Origin: Haliea sp963974125
GTDB lineage: Bacteria > Pseudomonadota > Gammaproteobacteria > Pseudomonadales > Halieaceae
Assembly (NCBI GenBank): GCA_963974125.1
Contig: CAXBCH010000015.1
Location: 32,657 to 96,656, forward strand
Reading direction: 5' to 3'
DNA: 64,000 bases
The notes under the pieces are model-generated. The model made no database searches and had not been told where the DNA came from. It saw nothing but the letters and a program-made list of their open reading frames with translations. The position numbers and the translations under genes were made by a program. Position 1 is the stretch's first letter. Every line of letters starts with the position of its first letter. This document shows positions 28,044 to 35,698 of this stretch, piece after piece.

Positions 28044-29315
28044 ATGGAAGAAGACCAGAACCCCCGCTATGTCAGCCGCCTTACCCGGGATACCATGGCG
28101 CTGGTGCTCGCGGGCGGGCGCGGTTCGCGGCTGTACGAACTGACCAACTGGCGCGCCAAGCCGGCGCTGTATTTTGGTGGCAAGTACCGCATCATCGACT
28201 TTCCCCTGTCCAACTGTGTCAATTCCGGGATCCGTCGCATCGGCGTGCTGACCCAGTACAAGGCCCACTCCCTGGTGCGGCACCTGGTGCGGGGCTGGAG
28301 CCACTTCAAGAAAGAGCTGGGTGAGTATGTGGAGATACTGCCCGCTTCCCAGCGCTATTCCGAGGACTGGTACCAGGGCACGGCGGATGCGATCTACCAG
28401 AACCTGGATATCATCCGCGCGGAAATGCCCAAGTATGTGATGATCCTCTCCGGTGATCATGTCTACAAGATGGACTACGGACCGATGCTGGTCGCGCATG
28501 TCGAGTCCGGCGCGGAGATGACCGTGTGCTGCCTGGAAGTGCCGGTGGCGGAGGCCGCCAAGACCTTCGGCGTCATGCAGGTGGACTCGGAAAACCGGGT
28601 AACCGCGTTTCAGGAAAAGCCCGCTCACCCGGCGGAGATCCCCGGCAAGCCGGGCCTCACCCTGGCCTCCATGGGCAACTATATCTTCAACACCGATTTT
28701 CTCTTCGAGCGCCTGATCAAGGATGCCGCGAACCTGCAGTCCTCCCACGATTTCGGCAATGACATCATTCCCGAACTGCTGCAGAATTTCCATTTGCACG
28801 CCTATCCCTTCCGCGACCCCGAGACCGGTGGCAAGGCCTACTGGCGCGATGTCGGCACCCTGGACTCCTTCTGGATGGCCAACATGGAGTTGATCGGCAC
28901 CTCGCCGATGTTGAGCCTGTACGAGAAGGACTGGCCGCTGTGGACCTACCAGGAGCAATTGCCGCCGGCCAAGTTTGTCTTCAACCGCGACGACCGCCGC
29001 GGCAGTGCCGTCGATTCCATGGTGTCCGGTGGCTGTATTGTCTCCGGGAGCCAGGTCAGCAACTCGGTGCTGTTCTCCAATGTCCGGGTCAACTCCTATT
29101 CGACCATCGACAAGTCGGTCATCCTGCCGCAGGTGGAGGTAGGGCGGAATGTGCGGATGCGCAATGCCATCATCGATCGCGGCTGCGTGATTCCCAAGGG
29201 CATGGTTATTGGGCATGATGCCGACCGGGATCGTGGCAATGGCCTGCGGGTCACCGACAGCGGCGTGGTGCTGGTCACCCGCGGCATGCTGGGCCAGCCC
29301 GAGGGCTACGCCTGA
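28044..29315 (+). CDS. glgC: Glucose-1-phosphate adenylyltransferase (ADP-glucose pyrophosphorylase)
   Basis: Makes ADP-glucose, the committed and normally allosterically controlled step of glycogen synthesis. The 423 residues have the nucleotidyltransferase start ALVLAGGRGSRLYELTNWRAKPA, YRIIDFPLSNC, the catalytic GDHVYKMDYG, FQEKP, and a C-terminal left-handed beta-helix. It is preceded by a clear GAAGGAGAGAG ribosome site, lies 42 bp after glgP and 23 bp before pgm. Confidence 0.97.
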   Translation: MEEDQNPRYVSRLTRDTMALVLAGGRGSRLYELTNWRAKPALYFGGKYRIIDFPLSNCVNSGIRRIGVLTQYKAHSLVRHLVRGWSHFKKELGEYVEILPASQRYSEDWYQGTADAIYQNLDIIRAEMPKYVMILSGDHVYKMDYGPMLVAHVESGAEMTVCCLEVPVAEAAKTFGVMQVDSENRVTAFQEKPAHPAEIPGKPGLTLASMGNYIFNTDFLFERLIKDAANLQSSHDFGNDIIPELLQNFHLHAYPFRDPETGGKAYWRDVGTLDSFWMANMELIGTSPMLSLYEKDWPLWTYQEQLPPAKFVFNRDDRRGSAVDSMVSGGCIVSGSQVSNSVLFSNVRVNSYSTIDKSVILPQVEVGRNVRMRNAIIDRGCVIPKGMVIGHDADRDRGNGLRVTDSGVVLVTRGMLGQPEGYA

Positions 29316-29338
29316 TATCATTTTTGCAAGGATCATGA

Positions 29339-30973
29339 ATGTCAGTAGTGAGGATTGATACCCGGCCCCTGGCCGGGCAGAAGCCGGGCACCTCGGGCCT
29401 GCGCAAGACCGTGGCCGAATTCAGCCGGCCCCATTACCTGGAGAACTTTGTCCAGTCGATTTTCAATGCCCTTGGCGATTGCCGGGGCAGGTCCCTGGTG
29501 CTGGGCGGTGACGGTCGCTACTACAACCGCCACGCCGCCCAGGTCATCCTGCGCATGGCGGCGGCCAACGGTTGCAGCCGTGTGCTGGTGGGACAGGGGG
29601 CTCTGCTGTCGACCCCGGCGGCCTCCTGCATCATCCGCAAGTACGGTCTCGATGGCGGCATCGTGCTGTCGGCCAGCCACAACCCCGGTGGGCCGGAGGG
29701 TGATTTCGGCATCAAGTTCAACGGTGCCAACGGCGGACCGGCCCCGGAGTCGGTCACGGCGGCCATTTTCGCCGCCAGCCAGTGCATCGACCACTATCTG
29801 ACCCTGGAGACGGCGGACATCGATCTGGATCGGCCCGGTACCGTGACTCTGGGTGGCACCACGATCGAGGTCATTGACCCGGTGGCGGACTACGCCGACC
29901 TGATGGCGTCGCTGTTTGACTTCCCGAAGATTGCCTCCCTGCTCGGGCACCGGCGCTTCCACATGTGCTTCGATGCCATGCACGCCATCACTGGCCCCTA
30001 TGCGCTGGAAATCCTCGAGCGGCGCCTCGGTGCCCCCGCCGGAACCGTGATCAATGCGGTACCGCTGGAGGACTTCGGCGGGGGTCATCCGGACCCCAAC
30101 CTCGCCCATGCCGGGGAGCTGGTGGCGCGGATGAACGGGGATGAGCCGCTGGCCTTTGGCGCGGCCTCCGATGGTGATGGCGACCGCAACATGGTGCTGG
30201 GCAGCGGCCTGTTCATCAACCCCTGTGACTCGCTGGCCATACTGGCAGCCAACGCCAGCGTGATCCCGGCCTACGCCGGGGGCCTCGCGGGCATTGCCCG
30301 CTCGATGCCGACCAGTCGCGCCGCGGACCGGGTCGCGGCGGAGCTGGACATTCCCTGTTTCGAAACACCCACCGGCTGGAAGTTTTTTGGCAACCTGATG
30401 GATGCCGGCAGGATTACGCTGTGTGGCGAGGAAAGCTTTGGCACCGGCTCCAGCCACGTTCGCGAGAAGGACGGCCTCTGGGCGGTGCTGTTCTGGTTGA
30501 ACCTGATCGCGGCGCTGAGCAAGCCCGCCCGCACCATTTTGCGCGAGCACTGGCAGCGCTACGGACGCGACTATTTCAGCCGCCATGACTACGAGGCGGT
30601 GGCCGAAGACAAGGCTACAGCATTGATGGACACACTGCGCGCAAGGCTGCCCGCTCTTGCAGGCACCAGCCTGGAGGGCCACACCGTTGCCGCGGCTGAT
30701 GACTTCTCCTATACGGACCCCGTCGACGGCAGTGTCAGTAGCGGCCAGGGGCTGCGCATCCTGTTTACGGACGGTTCGCGGATCGTCTACCGGCTCTCGG
30801 GTACCGGCACCGCCGGCGCCACCCTGCGGGTCTACTATGACAGCTATCAGCGCGATCCGGCGTTGCTGGAACTGGCGCCGCAGCGAGCCCTGGCCACGCT
30901 GATCACAGCCGCAGACGAGCTGGCTGGCATCAGCCGCCAACTCGGCCGCAAGCAGCCCGACGTCATTACCTGA
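29339..30973 (+). CDS. pgm: Phosphoglucomutase (alpha-D-glucose specific)
   Basis: Interconverts glucose-1- and glucose-6-phosphate, linking glycogen to central metabolism. The 544 residues have the phosphoserine loop SASHNPGGPEGDFGIKFN, the metal loop SDGDGDRNMV, the sugar-binding GEESFGTGSSHVREKDG and the phosphate-binding C-terminal LSGTGTAGATLRVY. It matches Pgm rather than the PMM/PGM (AlgC) family in length and motifs. glgA starts 2 bp after it. Confidence 0.96.
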   Translation: MSVVRIDTRPLAGQKPGTSGLRKTVAEFSRPHYLENFVQSIFNALGDCRGRSLVLGGDGRYYNRHAAQVILRMAAANGCSRVLVGQGALLSTPAASCIIRKYGLDGGIVLSASHNPGGPEGDFGIKFNGANGGPAPESVTAAIFAASQCIDHYLTLETADIDLDRPGTVTLGGTTIEVIDPVADYADLMASLFDFPKIASLLGHRRFHMCFDAMHAITGPYALEILERRLGAPAGTVINAVPLEDFGGGHPDPNLAHAGELVARMNGDEPLAFGAASDGDGDRNMVLGSGLFINPCDSLAILAANASVIPAYAGGLAGIARSMPTSRAADRVAAELDIPCFETPTGWKFFGNLMDAGRITLCGEESFGTGSSHVREKDGLWAVLFWLNLIAALSKPARTILREHWQRYGRDYFSRHDYEAVAEDKATALMDTLRARLPALAGTSLEGHTVAAADDFSYTDPVDGSVSSGQGLRILFTDGSRIVYRLSGTGTAGATLRVYYDSYQRDPALLELAPQRALATLITAADELAGISRQLGRKQPDVIT

Positions 30974-30975
30974 GC

Positions 30976-32523
30976 GTGGCAGTATCGGAACACAGGCCGC
31001 TCAAGCTGTTGCTGGTTGCCGCCGAGAATGGCGCGCTGCCGGGCGGCAAGGTTGGCGGCATGGGCGATGTGATCCGCGACGTGCCCCGTGCCCTGGCGGC
31101 GCGGGGGCACGCGGTCTCGGTGCTGGTGCCCGGCTACCAGCAGTTCTCGCATCTGCCTGGCGCCACCCTGGATGCTGTGCTTGAGGTGGCCTTTCGCAGT
31201 GGCAGTGAGCGCGTCGCACTGTGGTCGCTGCCAGCCGATCCCGCCCACCCCGGGGTGCGCTGCCAGGTGCTCGAGCATCCCCTGCTGGCGCCCTGCGGAC
31301 CGGGGCGGATCTATTGCGATGATGGCCCGGAACGTCCTTTCGCAACCGATGCTTCCAAATTTGCCCTGTTCTGCGCCGCAGTTGCCACGGCTCTGCGGGA
31401 CGGGGCGCTGCCGTGGCCGGACCGGGTGCACCTGCACGATTGGCATACCGCCCTGGTGCCCGTGCTGGCGCGCTTCGAACCGGGGTTTGCAGCCCTGGAC
31501 GAGCTCAGCTTCGTCTATACCATCCACAATCTGGCACTGCAGGGAATCCGCCCCCTGCGTGACGATGAATCGGCCCTGGAGGCCTGGTTTCCCCGTTTGC
31601 GTTACGACTACGCCTCCATCGGTGACCCGCGCTACCCGGACTGCTTCAATCCCATGCGCGCCGGGATACGCCTGTGCCGCAAGGTGCACGCGGTGTCGCC
31701 TACCTACGCCCGCGAAATCCAGGCCGAGGCCGGAGAGGGGCTGGCGGGCGATCTGCAGCAGGCTCACCGCGAGGGACGCCTGCAGGGAATTCTGAATGGC
31801 TGCGAGTATCCGCAACCAGGTTCGGGACCGGTTGAGTTTGCTGCGCTGCTGGCAACAATTCGCGCCGAGTTGAAGCGCTGGCGGCAGGGCCCGCATGCGG
31901 ACAGCGCGGTACAGGCAGCTGGCAAGCTGGAGCGCTGGCGCCGGCGCAAGCGTCCGGCTACGCTGGTGACGTCAGTGGGGCGCCTGACAGAGCAGAAAGT
32001 CCGCCTGTTGTGCCTGCCCTGTAGCGACGGCCGCAGCGTCCTGGAGCATCTGCTGCAACGGCTCGGGCGCCGCGGCCTGTTGCTGATGCTGGGCAGTGGT
32101 GACCCGACCCTGGAGGCCTTTTTCAGCGCAATCTGTGCGCGCGCGGATAATTTCGTGTTTCTGTGCGGTTTCTCGGAACCCCTGTCGGAACAGCTGTATG
32201 CCGGCGGTGACCTGTTTCTCATGCCCAGCTCATTCGAACCCTGCGGTATCAGCCAGATGCTGGCCATGCGCGCCGGTCAGCCCTGTCTGGTACACGCCGT
32301 TGGGGGGCTTGCGGATACCGTTCGCGATGAGGTCAACGGTTTTGCTTTCAGCGGCGATAACGAGGCTGAACAGGCACAGCATCTGTTGCAGCGCTTCGAC
32401 CAGGTGCTGGCCCTGCGCGCAGACGATCCTGCAGCGTGGCAGCGTGTCTGCAGGGAAGCCGCCGCCGCCCGTTTTGGCTGGGCCGAGGTGGCGCGCGCCT
32501 ATGAGGAGCGGTTGTACCGGTAG
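30976..32523 (+). CDS. glgA: Glycogen synthase (GT5), divergent
   Basis: Transfers glucose from ADP-glucose to growing alpha-1,4-glucan. GTG start at 30976 gives 515 residues. The ADP-glucose lysine loop reads KVGGMGDV instead of the common KTGGLGDV. VHLHDWHTALVP, the C-terminal SVGRLTEQK and SSFEPCGISQMLAMRAGQP with the catalytic Glu are present. The linker between the two Rossmann domains is Arg-rich and differs from E. coli GlgA. Last gene of the operon, ending 16 bp before the convergent egtD. Function is supported by context as much as by motifs. Confidence 0.92.
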   Translation: MAVSEHRPLKLLLVAAENGALPGGKVGGMGDVIRDVPRALAARGHAVSVLVPGYQQFSHLPGATLDAVLEVAFRSGSERVALWSLPADPAHPGVRCQVLEHPLLAPCGPGRIYCDDGPERPFATDASKFALFCAAVATALRDGALPWPDRVHLHDWHTALVPVLARFEPGFAALDELSFVYTIHNLALQGIRPLRDDESALEAWFPRLRYDYASIGDPRYPDCFNPMRAGIRLCRKVHAVSPTYAREIQAEAGEGLAGDLQQAHREGRLQGILNGCEYPQPGSGPVEFAALLATIRAELKRWRQGPHADSAVQAAGKLERWRRRKRPATLVTSVGRLTEQKVRLLCLPCSDGRSVLEHLLQRLGRRGLLLMLGSGDPTLEAFFSAICARADNFVFLCGFSEPLSEQLYAGGDLFLMPSSFEPCGISQMLAMRAGQPCLVHAVGGLADTVRDEVNGFAFSGDNEAEQAQHLLQRFDQVLALRADDPAAWQRVCREAAAARFGWAEVARAYEERLYR

Positions 32524-32539
32524 CTCCCGGCGGGCGCTG

Positions 32540-33505
32540 TCAGCGGTGGCAGCCGGCTGCGCTGAGCAGGTTGACGCTGAACAGGTTTTTCCTGTCTGTC
32601 CAGCTTTGCTCCAGCTTGAGGCCGGCCTTCTCGACCAGCGATGAAAAGTCCTGCAGGGAATATTTGTAGGAGTTTTCGGTGTGAATTGTTTCGCCCTCTG
32701 CAAATTGCAGCGGCACATCGCCGCAGTTCACAATCTGTCTGACGGCACTGACCAGATGCATTTCGATCCGCCGTTTCTGTTCATTGTAAAAAGCGTGATG
32801 CTGGAAAAGATCGGGCCTGAAATCTGCGCCGAGCAACCTGTTCAGGTGAAGTAGTATATTGCGGTTGAATGCTGCCGTGACGCCGGCGGTGTCATTATAG
32901 GCCGCCGTCAGGACTGCGCTGTCTTTATGCAAGTCTACCCCGACCAGAATCAACCCCTGACTGCCGACCAGACTGCGCATTCTTCGCAGGAAATTCACGG
33001 CGTCAGCGGGTTCAAAATTGCCAATGGTTGAGCCCGGATAGAAAATTACCGCCGCTTCACAGTCAACAGATCCGGGCAGGGATATTGTCCGGGAAAAGTC
33101 TGCAGCAACCGGTTCAACCTGCAGTTCCGGAAAGGACTCGTTGAGGCCGGCAGCTGCCTCGGCAAGGTAATCGGTGGAGATGTCCACGGGAACATAGCAG
33201 CTTGGTTGCAGGGCAGGAATGAGGTAACGAACTTTTTCACAACTGCCGGCCCCCGGCTCGATAACGACCCGTTGCCTGCCCACGCGCATGGCGATTGCCT
33301 CGGCATGGTATTTCAGTATGGCTGTTTCGGTGCGCGTTGGGTAATACTCCGGCAGCGATGTAATCTGATCGAAGAGGGCGGAACCCGCTTCATCATAAAA
33401 ATATTTCGGGTTGATGGTCTTCTGCCCGGATTGCAGCCCCGCCATCAACTCCCGGTAAACGCGTTCCCCGGAACGATCGTCAGTCGCTGCCTGTGGATGA
33501 TTCAT
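32540..33505 (-). CDS. egtD: L-histidine N-alpha-methyltransferase (ergothioneine pathway)
   Basis: SAM-dependent enzyme that trimethylates histidine to hercynine. The 321 residues match the EgtD family: NPKYFYDEAGSALFDQIT near the N-terminus, SAM loop EPGAGSCEKVRYL, FYPGSTIGNFEP, and a C-terminal substrate pocket around NRNILLHLNR and HTENSYKYS. Its ATG overlaps the egtB stop by 4 bp (ATGA), so it is the last gene of a PhzF-like-egtB-egtD operon. Base composition is visibly lower in GC than in the glg genes beside it; one sampled 60-base stretch (33001-33060) is about 52% GC. Confidence 0.95.
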   Translation of the reverse strand: MNHPQAATDDRSGERVYRELMAGLQSGQKTINPKYFYDEAGSALFDQITSLPEYYPTRTETAILKYHAEAIAMRVGRQRVVIEPGAGSCEKVRYLIPALQPSCYVPVDISTDYLAEAAAGLNESFPELQVEPVAADFSRTISLPGSVDCEAAVIFYPGSTIGNFEPADAVNFLRRMRSLVGSQGLILVGVDLHKDSAVLTAAYNDTAGVTAAFNRNILLHLNRLLGADFRPDLFQHHAFYNEQKRRIEMHLVSAVRQIVNCGDVPLQFAEGETIHTENSYKYSLQDFSSLVEKAGLKLEQSWTDRKNLFSVNLLSAAGCHR

Positions 33506-34776
33506 GCTGCCATCCCTGCCGCGTTTTTCGCCAGTCGGATCCCGCTGAATTGCCAGCGATCACGGGGGTAAAAGAAATTGCGATAACTGCTGCGCAGATG
33601 CGATTGACTGCTGACGCAGGAGCCTCCGCGCAACACCAGTTGGTTGCACATGAACTTCCCGTTGTATTCGCCAACGGCACCTTCGGCAGCTGAAAATCCC
33701 GGATAGGGCGCATAACTGCTGGATGTCCACTCCCATACCGAGCCGAACATCCCCTGCAGGCCGGAATTCCTGCTCACGGCAATTGGGTGACAGATACCCG
33801 TCTCGACAAACTGCCCTGTGACCGGACAGGCTCCGGCGGCATGTTCCCATTCGGCCTCGGAAGGCAGGCGACAACCCGACCAGCGGGCGAAGGCGTCCGC
33901 CTCGTAGGCGCTGACATGGACCACCGGAGAATGCATGCGCAATGGTTGCAGGCCATGCAGTGTATATTCGAACCATGCACCATCCTGCTGCCGCCAGTAC
34001 AGGGGCGCGCACCAGCGCTGTTGCTGCAGCTCTGCCCAGCCGTCCGCCAGCCACCATTCTGGCTGCTGGTAGGCTCCCGCTTCGACGAATGCCAGATACT
34101 CGGCATTGGTCACGGGCCGGGTTGCCAGCCTGAATGGCTGCAACAGCACCCGATGCAGCGGCAGTTCGTTATCGAAACAAAAGCCGTCGCCCCGATGGCC
34201 GACAGCGGATTCACCGCCGGCAAATTCCTGCCAGTCCCACGGCAGCGGAGCTTCGTCGGCACGATACTCCGGTTCCTCGCAAATCCGGTAAACCGGATTC
34301 ATCGGATTGCAGGAAAAACTGTATTTGAGGTCAGTGAAAAACAACTCCTGGTGTTGTTGCTCATGCTGAATTCCCAGGCGGGTACGCTCTAGCACCTGCC
34401 TGTGGTTTGCCAGTTCCCCGGCAGACAACAGCTCAAGCATCTGTGCGTCCACCCAGCGACGGTAGGCATAGACCTGCTCCAGGGTGGGCCGGGACAACAG
34501 TCCGCGCTGCGGGCGGGGAAATTGCTCACCGATACCGTTGTAGTAGGAGTTGAACAGGTAAGTGTAGTCCGGCCAGGGTGCCCGGTAGCCAGGCAGGAAG
34601 ACACTCAGGAGAAAGGTTTCAAAAAACCAGCTGGTATGGGCGAGATGCCACTTCGGCGGGCTGGTTTCAGCGGCCGCCTGCAGGCCGAAATCTTCAATGG
34701 CCAGAGGCGCGCAGAATTGCTCCGACGCTTGACGTACAGCCCTGTATTGCTCCAGCAACTGACTATTCACTGTCAT
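33502..34776 (-). CDS. egtB: Ergothioneine-type sulfoxide synthase EgtB
   Basis: Non-heme iron enzyme that couples hercynine to a thiol donor with O2, forming the C-S bond. The ATG 34776-34774 gives 424 residues. A DinB-like domain carries the probable iron ligands, one His in WHLAHTSWFFE (about 47) and two in HEQQHQE (138 and 142). A C-terminal formylglycine-generating-enzyme fold follows (PVTNAEYLAFVEAG, RLPSEAEWEHAA, GSVWEWTSSSY, LRGGS). Donor choice (Cys or gamma-Glu-Cys) is not evident. egtA, egtC and egtE are not adjacent. Confidence 0.95.
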   Translation of the reverse strand: MTVNSQLLEQYRAVRQASEQFCAPLAIEDFGLQAAAETSPPKWHLAHTSWFFETFLLSVFLPGYRAPWPDYTYLFNSYYNGIGEQFPRPQRGLLSRPTLEQVYAYRRWVDAQMLELLSAGELANHRQVLERTRLGIQHEQQHQELFFTDLKYSFSCNPMNPVYRICEEPEYRADEAPLPWDWQEFAGGESAVGHRGDGFCFDNELPLHRVLLQPFRLATRPVTNAEYLAFVEAGAYQQPEWWLADGWAELQQQRWCAPLYWRQQDGAWFEYTLHGLQPLRMHSPVVHVSAYEADAFARWSGCRLPSEAEWEHAAGACPVTGQFVETGICHPIAVSRNSGLQGMFGSVWEWTSSSYAPYPGFSAAEGAVGEYNGKFMCNQLVLRGGSCVSSQSHLRSSYRNFFYPRDRWQFSGIRLAKNAAGMAA

Positions 34777-35618
34777 GCAACCACCGGCAAGGACGTGGCC
34801 TGATGTGAGCCCCTGAGCCAGCAATACTGCTGATCAAGGCTCAGCTGGGCGATGCCCCCGGTTGCCGAGCACTGCCAAACCTGAAACGCATGATTGCCGC
34901 TGTGCTGACGCCAGTAGTCCGCGGCAATCCGCATCGCCGATCCTGTCACCGGATCTTCAGCCACGCCATACTGTGGCGCGAAATAACGCAGGACAAAGCC
35001 TGAACAGGCTGTTGTATCCCAACTGCTGGCAATAATGGCTCGACCTGTATTCGCAATCATGACTTCTCCTGCCGGCTGCAGATTGATGACCTGATCGACT
35101 GAAGCGTAAACCCAGAGGGCATAACCGTCTTCGCCACCTGCATGGGCAACCGCAAGCGGGGCAATGCCTGCTGCCGCTGCCGCCCAGGACGGTACAGCTG
35201 ATGGCCTGCAGCCCAGCAGCGGCATGCCGATGACAACGTCCTGTCCGGCGAATTCTGCCGTGATGTCACCAGTGCCGGTGCGCAGTGCAACGCGACGCGT
35301 TCCGGCTGCAACCTGATCGCGGAGAATGCCCGCAACGGCATACATGCCGTGGCCACAGCACTGGATCGCCTGAGTGCGATTGAAGCAATGGACAGGAAAG
35401 CGAGTGGAGCAGCCGGAGCCGGCAAAGAAACAACTGGTCCCGGCGGCAGCCTGGCGCGCCCGCCTCTGCAGGCGTGCCGGAGCGTCGATCTCGTTCCCGG
35501 AAAGCTGCGCGACCATGGCAGTATTGCCCCGGGCGAGGGGACGTCCCGAACCGGGATTGCCGGCGAAAACTGTGGCAACCCATTGGCGAACGGGTTGTGC
35601 TTGTGGGTCGGCAGGCAT
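34773..35618 (-). CDS. PhzF-like isomerase-family protein, atypical active site
   Basis: A 281-residue protein with the two-lobed PhzF/diaminopimelate-epimerase layout: ATVFAGNPGSGRPLA near the N-terminus, CCGHGMYAVAG, then YGVAEDPVTGSAMRIA in the second lobe. The family's usual catalytic Glu in a SETAF-like motif is replaced by AAGTSCFF, with no Glu present, so chemistry is uncertain. The ATG 35618 is chosen since the predicted promoter starts transcription near 35663; a GTG at 35666 is an alternative. Its stop overlaps the egtB start by 4 bp, implying a role tied to hercynine/ergothioneine. Function unknown. Confidence 0.75.
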   Translation of the reverse strand: MPADPQAQPVRQWVATVFAGNPGSGRPLARGNTAMVAQLSGNEIDAPARLQRRARQAAAGTSCFFAGSGCSTRFPVHCFNRTQAIQCCGHGMYAVAGILRDQVAAGTRRVALRTGTGDITAEFAGQDVVIGMPLLGCRPSAVPSWAAAAAGIAPLAVAHAGGEDGYALWVYASVDQVINLQPAGEVMIANTGRAIIASSWDTTACSGFVLRYFAPQYGVAEDPVTGSAMRIAADYWRQHSGNHAFQVWQCSATGGIAQLSLDQQYCWLRGSHQATSLPVVA

Positions 35619-35669
35619 GGAGTTATCTGGCCGCGCTCCTGTGGATACACGAAAAAACGGCTTCACAGC

Positions 35670-35698
35670 AGTCTAGGGCCTGCCGGCGACAAACTCAA
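35670..35698 (-). promoter_or_regulatory. Predicted promoter of the PhzF-like-egtB-egtD operon
   Basis: On the minus strand, TTGAGT (35698-35693), a 17-nt spacer and TAGACT (35675-35670) lie at the 3' end of the RND gene, giving a start near 35663. Each hexamer is a 4/6 match. Confidence 0.4.
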
